A stretch of DNA of 64,000 nucleotides. Source: Cyanobacteriota bacterium. GTDB lineage: Bacteria > Acidobacteriota > Vicinamibacteria > Vicinamibacterales > UBA2999. The notes under the pieces were generated by a model that did no database searches, was not told the DNA's origin, and was given only the letters and a program-made list of their open reading frames with translations. Every line of letters begins with the position of its first letter. Within the stretch, counting starts at the first letter, position 1. The DNA is taken from contig JAIEMQ010000007.1 in assembly GCA_019752015.1 (NCBI GenBank), positions 123,443 to 187,442 on the forward strand. Direction: 5' to 3'. This document shows, one piece after another, positions 1 through 11,144 of the stretch. The translations under genes were made by a program, and so were the position numbers.

Positions 1-209
1 TCACAGCCGTCTTTCGCCAAGTCCCAGAGGGGTACATCGGCTTTGTCGAGGAGCTACCCGGAGCTAACACACAGGGGGCAACTCTCGACGAAGCGCGCGC
101 CAACCTCCAAGAAGCTGTCGCCATGCTCCTCGACGCGAACCGAGAGTTGGCGCAGCAGGCGGCCGGCAAGGGACCGGTCATCCGCGAGCCGCTCAAGGTC
201 AGTGCGTGA
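1..209 (+). CDS. HicB-family antitoxin, 3' part only
   Basis: The reading frame is open from base 3 and ends with TGA at 207-209; the 5' end lies outside the window. The visible translation (TAVFRQVPEGYIGFVEELPG, then a TLDEARANLQEAV stretch) is the partial RNase-H-like fold typical of HicB antitoxins, with the usual 'GYIGFVEELPG' strand-turn and the following helix. HicB proteins bind and neutralise HicA and usually autorepress the operon. The stop overlaps the GTG start of the hicA-like gene in a GTGA arrangement, so the pair is translationally coupled. Seen: motif and overlap. Inferred: antitoxin role. Confidence 0.8.
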   Translation, partial: TAVFRQVPEGYIGFVEELPGANTQGATLDEARANLQEAVAMLLDANRELAQQAAGKGPVIREPLKVSA

Positions 210-388
210 AGCGCCGCGCGCTGGTCCGTCATCTGGAACAGAACGGCTGTCGGTTGCTCCGCGAAGGCGGCAACCATTCGATCTACGTCAGTTCGACCGG
301 CACAACATCGAGTGTTCCTCGACACACCGAAATCAACGACGACCTTTCAAGGAAGATCTGCAAAGACCTCGGCATTCCGGAACCATAG
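206..388 (+). CDS. hicA: HicA-family mRNA interferase toxin
   Basis: This 60-residue protein starts at a GTG overlapping the upstream HicB stop by 4 bases. It has the compact HicA pattern: an N-terminal helix (RALVRHLEQNGCRLLREGG), then the N-H-S-I-Y strand with the conserved histidine used for RNA cleavage, then PRHTEINDDLSRKICKDLGI, which fits the C-terminal HicA helix. The length is usual for the family. HicA toxins are dsRBD-fold ribonucleases that cleave mRNA when HicB is lost. Seen: motif, size and gene order. Known from family: activity. The toxin looks intact because the histidine is retained. Confidence 0.85.
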   Translation: MKRRALVRHLEQNGCRLLREGGNHSIYVSSTGTTSSVPRHTEINDDLSRKICKDLGIPEP

Positions 389-464
389 CTTCTTCGTCAG
401 CGTGGGGACCTGCGAGTATGTCGGACGTGCTGATTTCGATACCAGCAAGCCCCGATTGACACCG

Positions 465-3400
465 TCAGGATGAGAGCTTCTTCAACTGCGCTTCGATCGC
501 CTGCATCTCCTTGACGAGATCGGCGTAGCGATCGTAGGCGTCCTTGCCGATCTTCTGATCGGCCTGCGTGACCATGCGCTGGATGTTGCTCAGCTGATCG
601 ATCAGCATGCCCTGCGTGTAGATGCCGGGCGTCGTCACGACGCGCGCGTAGAGCTGCCGTAGCGGGTGATCGTACTTCGCTGCCGCCGGCGTATGGCCCG
701 GACCGCCGGCTTCGAGCCCCGGCTTGATGCCGGCCTTCTGCATCGCCTGCTCGATCGACTGCTGCAGCTTTCTTGCGTCGCTCATTGCATCGCGAAGCTG
801 CAGCTGGAATTTGACCTGCTCCGCGATGTCGCCGTCCGTGACCCCATCAGCGGCGACGCGAGGATCCGACTTCACGTCGAACGATCGCGTGATGGTCTGG
901 CCTCCTGAAGTCAGCCGCACGCTGTACTTGCCGGGAGGCACGACGGGTCCACCAAATCCGCCTTCCGGAGTGTTCGGCGCCCATGGGCCCGGATATCGAA
1001 GATCCCACGTGATGCGCTGCATGCCGGCTTCGGCGCGAATGCCCGCCGACCCGCCACCACCGCGGCGGAATCCGCCGCCGCCACCACCGCCTGCTGCGGG
1101 CCCTGAGCCTCCCGGCGCGATCACGCCCCACGTCTTTAACGCGCCGCCTTTCGCGTCGAGCACTTCGAGCCTGGTCTCCGCGCCGGGCGCGGTCGCGAAA
1201 TACAGATCGAAGTGCGCGCCCATGGTCGGGTACTCGGGCTCGGCCGTCGATGCAGGCGCGCCGCTGTTCCGCATGCGAATCGTTTCGCGCGGCTGGAACA
1301 ATGCGATCGCCGGCAGCTTCGATTGCTGTTCGAGAACAATCCGGCCAAAGCCGGATGCTCCACTGAGGGCGCCGATCAGCACGGCCCCTGTCGCCGACGT
1401 TGGCGTGCCATTGACGATGCGCGCGAGCTCCTGCAGCGGCGTGACGTTGTCCATGATCCACGCCGATCGGCCCATCGTCGAGATGACGAGATCGTTGCGA
1501 TGGACCTTGATGTCGGTGATCGGCGTCGTCGGGAGATTCTGCTGGAGCGGCTGCCAGTTCCTGCCGGCGTTGAACGAGACGTAGAAGCCGAACTCGGTGC
1601 CGGCGTAGAGCAGGCCGGGCTGCTTCGGATCCTCGCGAATCACGCGCGTGGCGTAGTCGTCGGGGATGCCGTTCTTGCCGTCGGTGAGCAGCGTCCACGT
1701 TTCGCCGTAGTTGTCGGTGCGATAGATATACGGCTTGAAGTCGTGCTCGCGCATGAAGCGATAGGCCGCAATGTAGGCCCGGCCTTTCATGTGCGGCGAG
1801 TCCTCCACGGTCTGGATGCGCGCGCCGACCAGATCTTTCGGCGTCACGTTCTTCCACGTCTTGCCGTTGTCGCGCGTCACGCTCACCGGACCGTCGTTGG
1901 CGCCGACCCAGATCACACCGCGCTCGAGGCGCGACTCGATCATCGAGTAGATCGTGGAGTACACCTCCTCACCAGTGACATCGCGCGTGATTGGATTGCC
2001 CGACACGATCTGATACTGCGGCTCTTTCGCCGTGAGATCGGGACTGATGATGTCCCACGAAATCCCTTCGTCGATCGAGCGATGCAGGACGTGCGACGCC
2101 TGGTAGATGACGCGCTCGTCGTGCGGCGACACGTAGACGACCGTCTGTCGAGGGAAGCGGTACTTGATGTCATCCGGATCGTGGCCGTAGCGATTCTGCG
2201 GATACACCCAATAGTGTTTTTCCTGTCCGGTCTCGGTGTTGAAGCGGCCGACCTCGCCCTTGCACGCGCCCCACACGACCTTGCCGTTCTTCTTCGGCCA
2301 GATTTGCCCGGTCTCGCAGCCCGACGCCTGCAGCCACGCCTGCGCGGGATGCTCGAAGCCCCACGATACCGGCGGCACGCTCGGAATGATCAGCGTGCTG
2401 TTGTCCTGCTGCGGCATGTAAAGGCGATACGGATACTGCTCGTCGACGGCGACCATGTAGTACTCGGCCGTCGGTTGATTGAGGATCGATGACCAGCTGC
2501 GTCCGCCATTCAGGCTGACGTTGGCGCCGCCGTCGTTCACCTGCAGAATGATGTCGGGGTTGTCCGGGTTGAACCACATGCCGTGGTTGTCGCCGTGCGG
2601 CGTCTCAACGGTGGCAGGGAAGGTCTTGCCGCCGTCGATCGATTTGCGCAGGTTCAGCTCGTTGACCCACACCTCGTTCTCATTCTTCGGATTGACGGTG
2701 ACGTAGTGGAAGTAGAACGGCCGCGCGCGAATCGCCTGGCTGCTGTTGACGAGCGTCCACGACTCGCCGGCATCACTCGATCGATACAGGCCGCCCTGAT
2801 TGCCGAGCGCCTCGACCATTGCATACAGCACGCGCGAATTGCTGCGCGCGATGTCGATGTCGATCTTGCCAATCAGATCCTTTGGCAAGCCGTTGGTGAT
2901 GTGCTTCCACGTCTCGCCGCCGTCGGTGGACTTGTAAATGCCACCTTCGCTGGCGGGGCCGCCGCTGATGATGTCCCAGCCCTTGCGGAAGCCCTTGTAC
3001 ATCGCCGCGTAGAGGATGTCCGGATTCTCCCAGTCGACTTCAATGTCGCGGCCGCCGGTCTCGTTGTTGACGAACAGCGTCTTCTTCCACGTCTTGCCGC
3101 CGTCGGTGGTCTTGAAAATGCCGCGCTCGTCGTTCGGACCAAACGGCGATCCGAGCGCGGCGAGCCACACGGTGTTGGTGTTGAACGGATGCACCTTGAT
3201 GCCGCCGATCTGTCCCGAGTCCCTGAGGCCGGCGAACGCCCAGGTCTTGCCGGCGTCGGTCGACTTGTAAACGCCGCGGCCGATGATCACGTTCGATCGA
3301 ATCGCCGCGCTCCCGGTGCCCACCCACACATGATTCGGATTCGAAGGCGCGACGTCGATCGATCCGATCGATCCGGTCGACGTGATCTGTCCGTCGCTGA

Positions 3401-3680
3401 CCGGGACCCACGTGATCCCGGCATCGTCCGTCTTCCACACGCCGCCGCCGACGCCGCCGAAATAAAACGTGTGCGGCTGCTGCCGCACGCCGGAATACGC
3501 CGTCACTCGTCCACCGCGAGTCGCGCCGACGCTGCGCCACTTGAGATCCTTGAACGCGTTGGCCGGGACGAGCTGATTCGCATCGCCTTGCGCCGAGACG
3601 CGAAGGGCAGGGGAGACGGTCAGGACCAGGGCAGTCAACGCGATGGCGCCGGCCGCTTGCAGCAACTTTGAAGTTCGCAT
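465..3680 (-). CDS. Exported VPS10/BNR-repeat (Asp-box) beta-propeller protein
   Basis: About 1071 residues. The ORF track extends it far upstream, but the start is set at MRTSKLLQ, where a signal peptide (hydrophobic ALTALVLTVSPAL, then VSAQ) begins. The body carries about ten Asp-box/BNR motifs of S-x-D-x-G-x-T-W type (KTDDAGITW, KSTDAGKTW, KTTDGGKTW, RSSDAGESW, TRDNGKTW and others), which build sortilin/VPS10-like propellers. After the propeller comes a glycine-rich loop (GGGGGGG...RRGGGG), then a FlgD-like Ig region (PPGKYSVRL) and a helical tail. Such proteins are frequent in Acidobacteria, periplasmic or extracellular, and often mislabelled glycosyl hydrolase; no catalytic residues for a sialidase are apparent. 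Function unknown. Confidence 0.85.
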   Translation of the reverse strand: MRTSKLLQAAGAIALTALVLTVSPALRVSAQGDANQLVPANAFKDLKWRSVGATRGGRVTAYSGVRQQPHTFYFGGVGGGVWKTDDAGITWVPVSDGQITSTGSIGSIDVAPSNPNHVWVGTGSAAIRSNVIIGRGVYKSTDAGKTWAFAGLRDSGQIGGIKVHPFNTNTVWLAALGSPFGPNDERGIFKTTDGGKTWKKTLFVNNETGGRDIEVDWENPDILYAAMYKGFRKGWDIISGGPASEGGIYKSTDGGETWKHITNGLPKDLIGKIDIDIARSNSRVLYAMVEALGNQGGLYRSSDAGESWTLVNSSQAIRARPFYFHYVTVNPKNENEVWVNELNLRKSIDGGKTFPATVETPHGDNHGMWFNPDNPDIILQVNDGGANVSLNGGRSWSSILNQPTAEYYMVAVDEQYPYRLYMPQQDNSTLIIPSVPPVSWGFEHPAQAWLQASGCETGQIWPKKNGKVVWGACKGEVGRFNTETGQEKHYWVYPQNRYGHDPDDIKYRFPRQTVVYVSPHDERVIYQASHVLHRSIDEGISWDIISPDLTAKEPQYQIVSGNPITRDVTGEEVYSTIYSMIESRLERGVIWVGANDGPVSVTRDNGKTWKNVTPKDLVGARIQTVEDSPHMKGRAYIAAYRFMREHDFKPYIYRTDNYGETWTLLTDGKNGIPDDYATRVIREDPKQPGLLYAGTEFGFYVSFNAGRNWQPLQQNLPTTPITDIKVHRNDLVISTMGRSAWIMDNVTPLQELARIVNGTPTSATGAVLIGALSGASGFGRIVLEQQSKLPAIALFQPRETIRMRNSGAPASTAEPEYPTMGAHFDLYFATAPGAETRLEVLDAKGGALKTWGVIAPGGSGPAAGGGGGGGFRRGGGGSAGIRAEAGMQRITWDLRYPGPWAPNTPEGGFGGPVVPPGKYSVRLTSGGQTITRSFDVKSDPRVAADGVTDGDIAEQVKFQLQLRDAMSDARKLQQSIEQAMQKAGIKPGLEAGGPGHTPAAAKYDHPLRQLYARVVTTPGIYTQGMLIDQLSNIQRMVTQADQKIGKDAYDRYADLVKEMQAIEAQLKKLSS

Positions 3681-3830
3681 GACCCAAAAGTATAGCGTCG
3701 CGGCTCGCGCCAACTTCGTTAGCGGGCTGTCCCGTTCTGATACGGATCGGCTGGTTGGGACGTCGATTTGTTCGGTTTCCGGGCCGATCCTGCCCGGAAC
3801 GGGACTTGCGAATTTACGCCCGTCTAGACC

Positions 3831-5731
<1,901 letters not shown>

Positions 5732-5736
5732 CTAGC

Positions 5737-6735
5737 CTATTTCCTTACGTGCCTCTCCAGCATCTGCCTTCTCACCACGCCGCCATAGACGTTGCCTTGC
5801 GCATCGACGCCGACACCTTCGGCACCGGAGTGATCGCCGGTCGTTGATTCCATGTCCTCGATGAACGCCGTCACCGAGCCGTCCTTCGCACTGCCGATGC
5901 GGATGCCCTTCTTGATCCCCATCAGCTCGTGGGCGCCGGTGTCGGGTCCCGATTCGGAGTCGGCGACGTAGATCGTGTCGTCTGTGGTGATGAAGATGCC
6001 GCTCGGCCGGCCGAACTGCCGCCATTCATCGAGATAGCGTCCGTCCTGATCGAAGATCTGGATGCGATTGTTCTCGCGATCGCCGACGAAGAGCCGGCCG
6101 CGTGAGTCCATCGCGATCGTGTGCGGCTCACTGAGCTCGCCGCGGCCTGACCCTTTCTTGCCCCATTCCTTGATGTACTTGCCGTCTTTGGTAAATCGCA
6201 CCACGCGGTTGTTCTTGCCGTTGCGATGGCTGTCGGTGACGAAGATGTCGCCGCTCGGAGCGATCAGCACGTCGGTCGGCTGGTCGAAGAGATCGGGCGT
6301 GGAGCCGCTGACGCCGGCCTTGCCGAGCGTCATCAGCACTTTGCCCTCGGGGCTGAACTTGAAGACCTGGTGGCCAATGCCGTTCTCGCCGCGCGCATCG
6401 GTGACCCACAGGTTGCCGCCGCGATCGACCGTCGCGCCGTGCGGGAAGATGAACATCTTCGCGCCCCACTGCGCGAGCAGCTTGCCGGCGGCGTTGTACT
6501 TGAGGATCGGCGCTTCCGCTCGATTCGCGCACGAGTTCGCCAAGCAGCGATGAATCACGTAGATCGATCCGTCCGGCGCCGGCTCGATCGCCGTGACGGC
6601 CGCCCACTTCACGCCCGCGGGCAGCTCACCCCAATTGCGCGTCGTCTGATACGGCTGCGGCAGATCGTTTCGCGGCGCGCCTTGTGTCGCGCCGATGCCG
6701 AGCGTTGCTGCGACGACGATGACCGCGCGGGTCAT
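5737..6735 (-). CDS. Exported NHL-repeat six-bladed beta-propeller protein
   Basis: The start is set at MTRAVIVVAA, 15 codons inside the ORF, because this gives a signal peptide and a 4-base ATGA overlap with the upstream pilin-like gene. The roughly 332-residue protein shows NHL repeats: GPxG-type blades such as FPHGATVDRGGNLWVTD, DQPTDVLIAPSGDIFVTDS, EPHTIAMDSRGRLFVGD and RPSGIFITTDDTIYVAD. A Cys pair near the N-terminus (CLANSC) may form a disulfide. NHL propellers bind ligands or form the lyase domain of peptidylglycine-type enzymes, but no catalytic assignment is possible. It is translationally coupled to its operon neighbours downstream of formate-THF ligase. Confidence 0.8.
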   Translation of the reverse strand: MTRAVIVVAATLGIGATQGAPRNDLPQPYQTTRNWGELPAGVKWAAVTAIEPAPDGSIYVIHRCLANSCANRAEAPILKYNAAGKLLAQWGAKMFIFPHGATVDRGGNLWVTDARGENGIGHQVFKFSPEGKVLMTLGKAGVSGSTPDLFDQPTDVLIAPSGDIFVTDSHRNGKNNRVVRFTKDGKYIKEWGKKGSGRGELSEPHTIAMDSRGRLFVGDRENNRIQIFDQDGRYLDEWRQFGRPSGIFITTDDTIYVADSESGPDTGAHELMGIKKGIRIGSAKDGSVTAFIEDMESTTGDHSGAEGVGVDAQGNVYGGVVRRQMLERHVRK

Positions 6736-7100
6736 TTCTCGGTGACCTGCAGCCGCTCGTTGACTTCGAGCGTCGGCCACTCCTCTTTGCCTTCGTCGGT
6801 CGGCGTCGCGGTGATCGTGAAACCCGTCGCCGTGATCGACGCGGTGAAGGTGTAACCACGCTGCTCGGTGCCGCCGGGCAGCAGGTTCTCATTCGCGAGC
6901 TGCTCGAGCGTCGCGTACTTGCCGTTGCTCGCCTGGTATTGCTGCTCGGTCTTGGCGATCGTCAGCAGCCGCTGCCGGATCGCGACCGTGTCGATCTGCT
7001 CCTGTGGAGAGCCTTCCGGAAGATCTTCAAGCGAGCGCTGATAAAACCAGAACCCGGCACCGAGCACGATGATGACGGCGAGGATACCGAAGACGCGCAT
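6732..7100 (-). CDS. Membrane-anchored type IV pilin-like domain protein
   Basis: A 122-residue protein with one N-terminal membrane helix (MRVFGILAVIIVLGAGFWFY). A soluble part follows in which 'IRQRLLTIAKTEQQYQASNG' and 'KYATLEQL' resemble the conserved surface of type IV pilin/pseudopilin-like domains. It lacks the classical prepilin peptidase site (G-F-T-L-x-E), so it is not a normal pilin and is probably anchored by its uncleaved helix. The gene starts 22 bases after fhs and overlaps the NHL gene by 4 bases. No direct role in C1 metabolism is evident. Confidence 0.65.
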   Translation of the reverse strand: MRVFGILAVIIVLGAGFWFYQRSLEDLPEGSPQEQIDTVAIRQRLLTIAKTEQQYQASNGKYATLEQLANENLLPGGTEQRGYTFTASITATGFTITATPTDEGKEEWPTLEVNERLQVTEK

Positions 7101-7122
7101 CGCGTCGCTCCCTCACGCGGGT

Positions 7123-8820
7123 CTAGAACAATCCGACGATACGACCGTCCGCCCCCACGTCGATAGCGTCGGCCGCCGGCACCTTCGGAAGGCCAGGCAT
7201 GGTCATGATCTCACCGCAGATCGCGACCACGAACTCCGCGCCCGCGGAGAGCCGGACCTCGCGCACGTTGATGATGTGATCGACCGGCGCGCCCTTGGCG
7301 TCGGGATTGGTCGAGAAGCTGTACTGCGTCTTGGCGACGCAGATCGGCGCCTTGCCGTAGCCCATCGCCTCGAACGCCGCGAGTTGGTCCTTCACTGCCT
7401 TGTCGGCCGTGACATCGCTGGCGCGGTAAATCTCGCGCGCGATGGTGCGGATCTTCTCGAACAACGGCATCTCGTCGGGATAGAGGAACTTCAGCTTGCT
7501 CTTGCCGCTGTCGCAGACCTTGGCGACCGCGTGCGCGAGCTCGGTCGCGCCCTGCCCGCCCATCGCCCAGTGATCGGCCATGTGGCATTCGACGCCGAGC
7601 TTGCCGCACTCCGACTTGACGAGCGCAATCTCCGCGTCGGTGTCGGCGCTGAAGCGGTTGATCGAGATCACCGGCTCGAGTCCGAACTTGCGCACGTTCT
7701 CGACGTGGCGGCGCAGGTTGCTCATACCGGTCGCGAGCGCTTTCAGATCTTCCTTCTTCAGATCGTCCTTCTTGACGCCGCCGTGCATCTTCAGCGCGCG
7801 GATGGTGGCGACCAGCACGACGCACGACGGCTCGATGCCGGCCTTGCGGCACTTGATGTCGAGGAACTTCTCGCCGCCAAGATCGGCGCCGAAGCCCGCC
7901 TCGGTGACCACATAATCCGCCAGCTTCAACGCCGTCGTCGTCGCGAGCACCGAATTGCAGCCGTGTGCGATGTTGGCGAACGGCCCGCCGTGAATGAACG
8001 CCGGCGTGCCTTCGAGCGTCTGCACCAGGTTGGGTGCGAGCGCGTCCTTCAGCAGCGCCGTCATTGCGCCTTGCGCTTTCAGATCGCTGGCGCGAACCGG
8101 TTTCTTGTCCCGCGTGTAGCCGACGATGATGCTGCCGAGCCGGCGCCGCAGATCGTCGAGATCTGAGGCGAGGCAGAAGATTGCCATCACTTCGGATGCG
8201 ACCGTGATGTCGAAGCCGTCTTCGCGCGGGAAGCCGTTGGCGCTGCCGCCGAGCGAGCCGACGATCTCGCGCAGCGCGCGATCGTTCATGTCCATCACGC
8301 GCCGCCACGTCACGCGGCGCGGATCGATGCCGAGCGGATTGCCCCAGTAAATATGGTTGTCGAGCAACGCGGCCAGCAGGTTGTTGGCCGACGTGATGGC
8401 GTGGAAGTCGCCGGTGAAGTGCAGGTTGATGTCTTCCATCGGCACGACCTGCGCGTAGCCGCCGCCGGCGGCGCCGCCTTTCATGCCGAACGAGGGTCCC
8501 AGCGACGGCTCGCGCAGGCACAGCATCGCCTTCTTGCCGATGACGTTGAGCGCGTCGGTCAATCCGACCGTCGTCGTGGTCTTGCCTTCGCCGGCAGGAG
8601 TCGGCGTGATCGCCGAGACCAGGATCAACTTGCCGTCGGGTTTCCCTTTGAGCGACTTGACGTAGTCCATCGACAGCTTGGCCTTGTAGTGGCCGTACGG
8701 GACCAGGTCCTGCGCCTTGATGCCGAGCCGCTTGCCGGCAATCTCGAGGATCGGCGTCATCGCCGCCGCTTGCGAAATTTCGATGTCGCTCTTGGGATTC
8801 TGATGCTGCGAAGCAGGCAT
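7123..8820 (-). CDS. fhs: Formate--tetrahydrofolate ligase
   Basis: A 565-residue protein of the usual Fhs length. It carries the P-loop-like ATP motif [14 protein letters not shown], the [20 protein letters not shown] segment, the [15 protein letters not shown] region and the [14 protein letters not shown] stretch, all hallmarks of the family. It makes 10-formyl-THF from formate, THF and ATP in the cytosol. It lies two bases downstream of a formyltransferase-like gene and in the same operon as formyl-CoA transferase. The likely role is therefore to capture formate released by oxalate decarboxylation into the folate C1 pool. The identification is secure; the pathway role is inferred from context. 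Confidence 0.97.
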   Translation of the reverse strand: MPASQHQNPKSDIEISQAAAMTPILEIAGKRLGIKAQDLVPYGHYKAKLSMDYVKSLKGKPDGKLILVSAITPTPAGEGKTTTTVGLTDALNVIGKKAMLCLREPSLGPSFGMKGGAAGGGYAQVVPMEDINLHFTGDFHAITSANNLLAALLDNHIYWGNPLGIDPRRVTWRRVMDMNDRALREIVGSLGGSANGFPREDGFDITVASEVMAIFCLASDLDDLRRRLGSIIVGYTRDKKPVRASDLKAQGAMTALLKDALAPNLVQTLEGTPAFIHGGPFANIAHGCNSVLATTTALKLADYVVTEAGFGADLGGEKFLDIKCRKAGIEPSCVVLVATIRALKMHGGVKKDDLKKEDLKALATGMSNLRRHVENVRKFGLEPVISINRFSADTDAEIALVKSECGKLGVECHMADHWAMGGQGATELAHAVAKVCDSGKSKLKFLYPDEMPLFEKIRTIAREIYRASDVTADKAVKDQLAAFEAMGYGKAPICVAKTQYSFSTNPDAKGAPVDHIINVREVRLSAGAEFVVAICGEIMTMPGLPKVPAADAIDVGADGRIVGLF

Positions 8821-8822
8821 GT

Positions 8823-9752
8823 TTACACCAGTCGCGTACCGACAGCGACGTTAGCGGACTTGACGAATTCTCCCGCGGTGATCTTTCCACCGTCGGCGGG
8901 TTTGACGCGCAGGATTTGGAAGCGGCCGTCCGCGCACACGACCGTGAAGCCGGCATCGCCGGCGTCGACGATCTCGCCGATCTTGCCGCCGATGCCTTTC
9001 GGATCGCTGGCAGGGATCGGCTTCGCCTCGAAGATCTGCAGCGTCGCGCCGTTGATCGTCGTCCACGCGCCGGGCGCCGGGCTGCAGCCGCGGATCAGCG
9101 GATCGATCTGCCGCCACGACTTGCCCCAGTCGATCCGCGCGGTCTCGGCGGTGCACTTGCCTTCGTACGTGGCGAGGCTCTCGTCCTGGACGATGCGCGG
9201 CGCCTTGCCGGCTTTCACGAGATCGACCGCTTCGAGCATCGCATCGACGCCCATCGGGAACAGCCGATCGAAATACACCGTGCCGAGCGTGTCGGTGTTG
9301 GAGATCGGCGTCTTCTTCTGCAGCAGGACCGGACCCGTATCGAGACCGTTGTCGGGCCAGAAGATCGACAGGCCGGTTTCCTTCGCACCGAGAATGATCG
9401 GCCAGTTGATCGATGAAGCGCCGCGATGCAGAGGAAGCAGGGAAGGGTGGTACTGAATCGAACCGTGGGTCGGGATGTTGAGAAAATCTTCCGGCACGAA
9501 CAAGGTGACAAACGCCATCACCTGCAGGTCCGGCTTCAGCGCGCGGAATTCATCCCAGACTTCAGGTTTCCGATACGACGCCGGCTGGTAGACCGGCAGC
9601 TTCGCTGCGACCGCCGCTTCTTTCAGCGGATCCGGTTTCTGCCCGGGTTTCTCGGGCGCGACGTAGACGGCAACCACGTTGTCGCCGCGCTTGAGGAGCG
9701 CCTCGAGCACGGCCTTGCCGAAGGCCTGCTGGCCGTGAACGACGATCCGCAT
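8823..9752 (-). CDS. 10-formyl-THF hydrolase-domain / Fmt-like formyltransferase
   Basis: 309 residues, with an N-terminal Rossmann formyltransferase fold and a C-terminal OB-like Fmt_C domain. The motif [16 protein letters not shown] followed by [19 protein letters not shown] resembles the hydrolase domain of 10-formyl-THF dehydrogenase (ALDH1L) more than classical methionyl-tRNA formyltransferase. The catalytic His (HPSLLP) and Asp (LDTGP) are present. It could release formate from 10-formyl-THF or pass formyl groups to another acceptor. It sits 12 bases after frc and 2 before fhs, which argues for a metabolic C1 role. Seen: motifs and context. Uncertain: the exact acceptor. Confidence 0.75.
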   Translation of the reverse strand: MRIVVHGQQAFGKAVLEALLKRGDNVVAVYVAPEKPGQKPDPLKEAAVAAKLPVYQPASYRKPEVWDEFRALKPDLQVMAFVTLFVPEDFLNIPTHGSIQYHPSLLPLHRGASSINWPIILGAKETGLSIFWPDNGLDTGPVLLQKKTPISNTDTLGTVYFDRLFPMGVDAMLEAVDLVKAGKAPRIVQDESLATYEGKCTAETARIDWGKSWRQIDPLIRGCSPAPGAWTTINGATLQIFEAKPIPASDPKGIGGKIGEIVDAGDAGFTVVCADGRFQILRVKPADGGKITAGEFVKSANVAVGTRLV

Positions 9753-9764
9753 GTGTCTGCGCTC

Positions 9765-11144
9765 CTAGGAGCCTTTTTCTTCGGGTGTGATGGCGCCGGA
9801 GCTCTTGATGCCGGCGACCTCTTTCTTGCTGTAGCCCAACACCTTCGTCAGGATTTCTTCGGTGTGCTCGCCGAGCAGCGGCGCGCGCTTGACGTCGCAG
9901 ATCGAATCCGACAGCTTCACCGGGTTACCCACCGTCAGGTACTTGCCGCGAACCGGGTGGTCGACTTCAACGACGGTACCAGTCGCGCGCAGCGACGGCT
10001 CTTCAGCGATCTCTTTCATCGACAGGATCGGACCGACGGGAATGTCGTGCGCGTTACACAACTCCATGACTTCGAACTTCGTCTTGGTCATGGTCCACGC
10101 TTCGATGGTCGCGAAGATCTGCTTCAATCGCGGCAACCGTGCCGGCGGTTTCGCGTAGTCGGGATGCGTTTTCCATTCCGGCTTGCCAATCAGATCGCAG
10201 ATCGCTTCCCACACCGGCGCCTGCGTGATGAAGTAAATGTAGGCGTCGGGATCGGTTTCCCAGCCCTTGCACTTGAGAATCCAGCCCGGCTGGCCGCCGC
10301 CTGAATCGTTGCCGGCGCGCGGCACGGCCTTGCCGAACGGCACGCCCTCGCCAAACTGGCTGTACTCCTCGAGCGGACCGTGCTTGAGGCGTTGTTGATC
10401 GCGCAGCTTGACGCGCGCGAGGTTGAGCACGCCGTCCTGCATGGCGCACAGCACGCGCTGTCCGCGCCCGGTGCGGTTGCGCTGGAAGAGCGCCGCGACG
10501 ATGCCGAAGGCGAGGTGGAGGCCGGTGCCGGAATCGCCGATCTGCGCGCCGGTCACCAGCGGCGGACCTTCGCGGAATCCCGTCGTCGATGCCGCGCCGC
10601 CGGCGCACTGCGCGATGTTCTCGTAGACCTTGCACTCTTCGTACGGGCCCGGGCCGAAGCCCTTCACCGACGCCATGATCATGCGCGGGTTGAGCTTGTG
10701 CACGTGTTCCCAGGTGAAGCCCATGCGATCGAGCGTGCCGGGCGCAAAGTTTTCGACCAGCACGTCGCACGTCTTCACGAGCCGCTCGATGATCTCCTTG
10801 CCCTTCGGATGCTTCGAATCGATCGTGATCGATCGTTTGTTGCCGTTCAGCATCGTGAAGTAGAGCGAGTCGGCGCCCTTCACGTCGCGGAGCTGCGTGC
10901 GCGTAATGTCGCCGACGCCGGGCCGCTCGACCTTGATGCAGTCGGCGCCGAGGTAGCCGAGCAACTGCGTGCAAGTGGGACCCGACTGCACGTGCGTGAA
11001 ATCGAGAATGCGGACGCCGTCGAGCGCCTTGCCCATCCTGCCCCACGGCTTTTCAGCGTTCGGCTTCTGCCTTCTGCCTTCTGCCTTTTGCCTTTTGCCT
11101 TCTGCCTTCTGCCTTGTCTGTGTCTTTGACGTTTTCTTAGCCAT
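9765..11144 (-). CDS. frc: Formyl-CoA:oxalate CoA-transferase
   Basis: 459 residues of the class III CoA-transferase family. The sequence closely follows Oxalobacter/E. coli Frc: [23 protein letters not shown], the [13 protein letters not shown] block, the catalytic Asp in [27 protein letters not shown], and the Gly-loop [18 protein letters not shown]. It transfers CoA from formyl-CoA to oxalate. The loop reads S-GGG-Q where Frc has GGGG-Q. The start overlaps the decarboxylase stop as TGATG, giving an unusual Lys/Gln/Arg-rich N-terminal tail (residues about 11-27) encoded by a 7-bp tandem repeat. An internal ATG at [13 protein letters not shown] would remove that tail. Confidence 0.95.
   Translation of the reverse strand: MAKKTSKTQTRQKAEGKRQKAEGRRQKPNAEKPWGRMGKALDGVRILDFTHVQSGPTCTQLLGYLGADCIKVERPGVGDITRTQLRDVKGADSLYFTMLNGNKRSITIDSKHPKGKEIIERLVKTCDVLVENFAPGTLDRMGFTWEHVHKLNPRMIMASVKGFGPGPYEECKVYENIAQCAGGAASTTGFREGPPLVTGAQIGDSGTGLHLAFGIVAALFQRNRTGRGQRVLCAMQDGVLNLARVKLRDQQRLKHGPLEEYSQFGEGVPFGKAVPRAGNDSGGGQPGWILKCKGWETDPDAYIYFITQAPVWEAICDLIGKPEWKTHPDYAKPPARLPRLKQIFATIEAWTMTKTKFEVMELCNAHDIPVGPILSMKEIAEEPSLRATGTVVEVDHPVRGKYLTVGNPVKLSDSICDVKRAPLLGEHTEEILTKVLGYSKKEVAGIKSSGAITPEEKGS
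11064..11112. repeat. 7-bp tandem repeat (cttYtgc x7) inside the frc 5' end
   Basis: Seven uninterrupted units of cttctgc/cttttgc (two units carry T for C) lie within the first 30 codons of frc. On the coding strand the unit is GCARAAG, read as the peptide QKAEG/RQK. Seven is not a multiple of three, so loss or gain of one unit would shift the reading frame between the upstream ATG and the conserved domain. An internal ATG downstream of the repeat could rescue expression. Confidence 0.9.

Noticed and set aside
7211-8956. 581-residue minus-strand ORF overlapping fhs
   Set aside because: Arg/Asp-rich composition and full overlap with fhs in another frame; it is a GC-rich shadow ORF.
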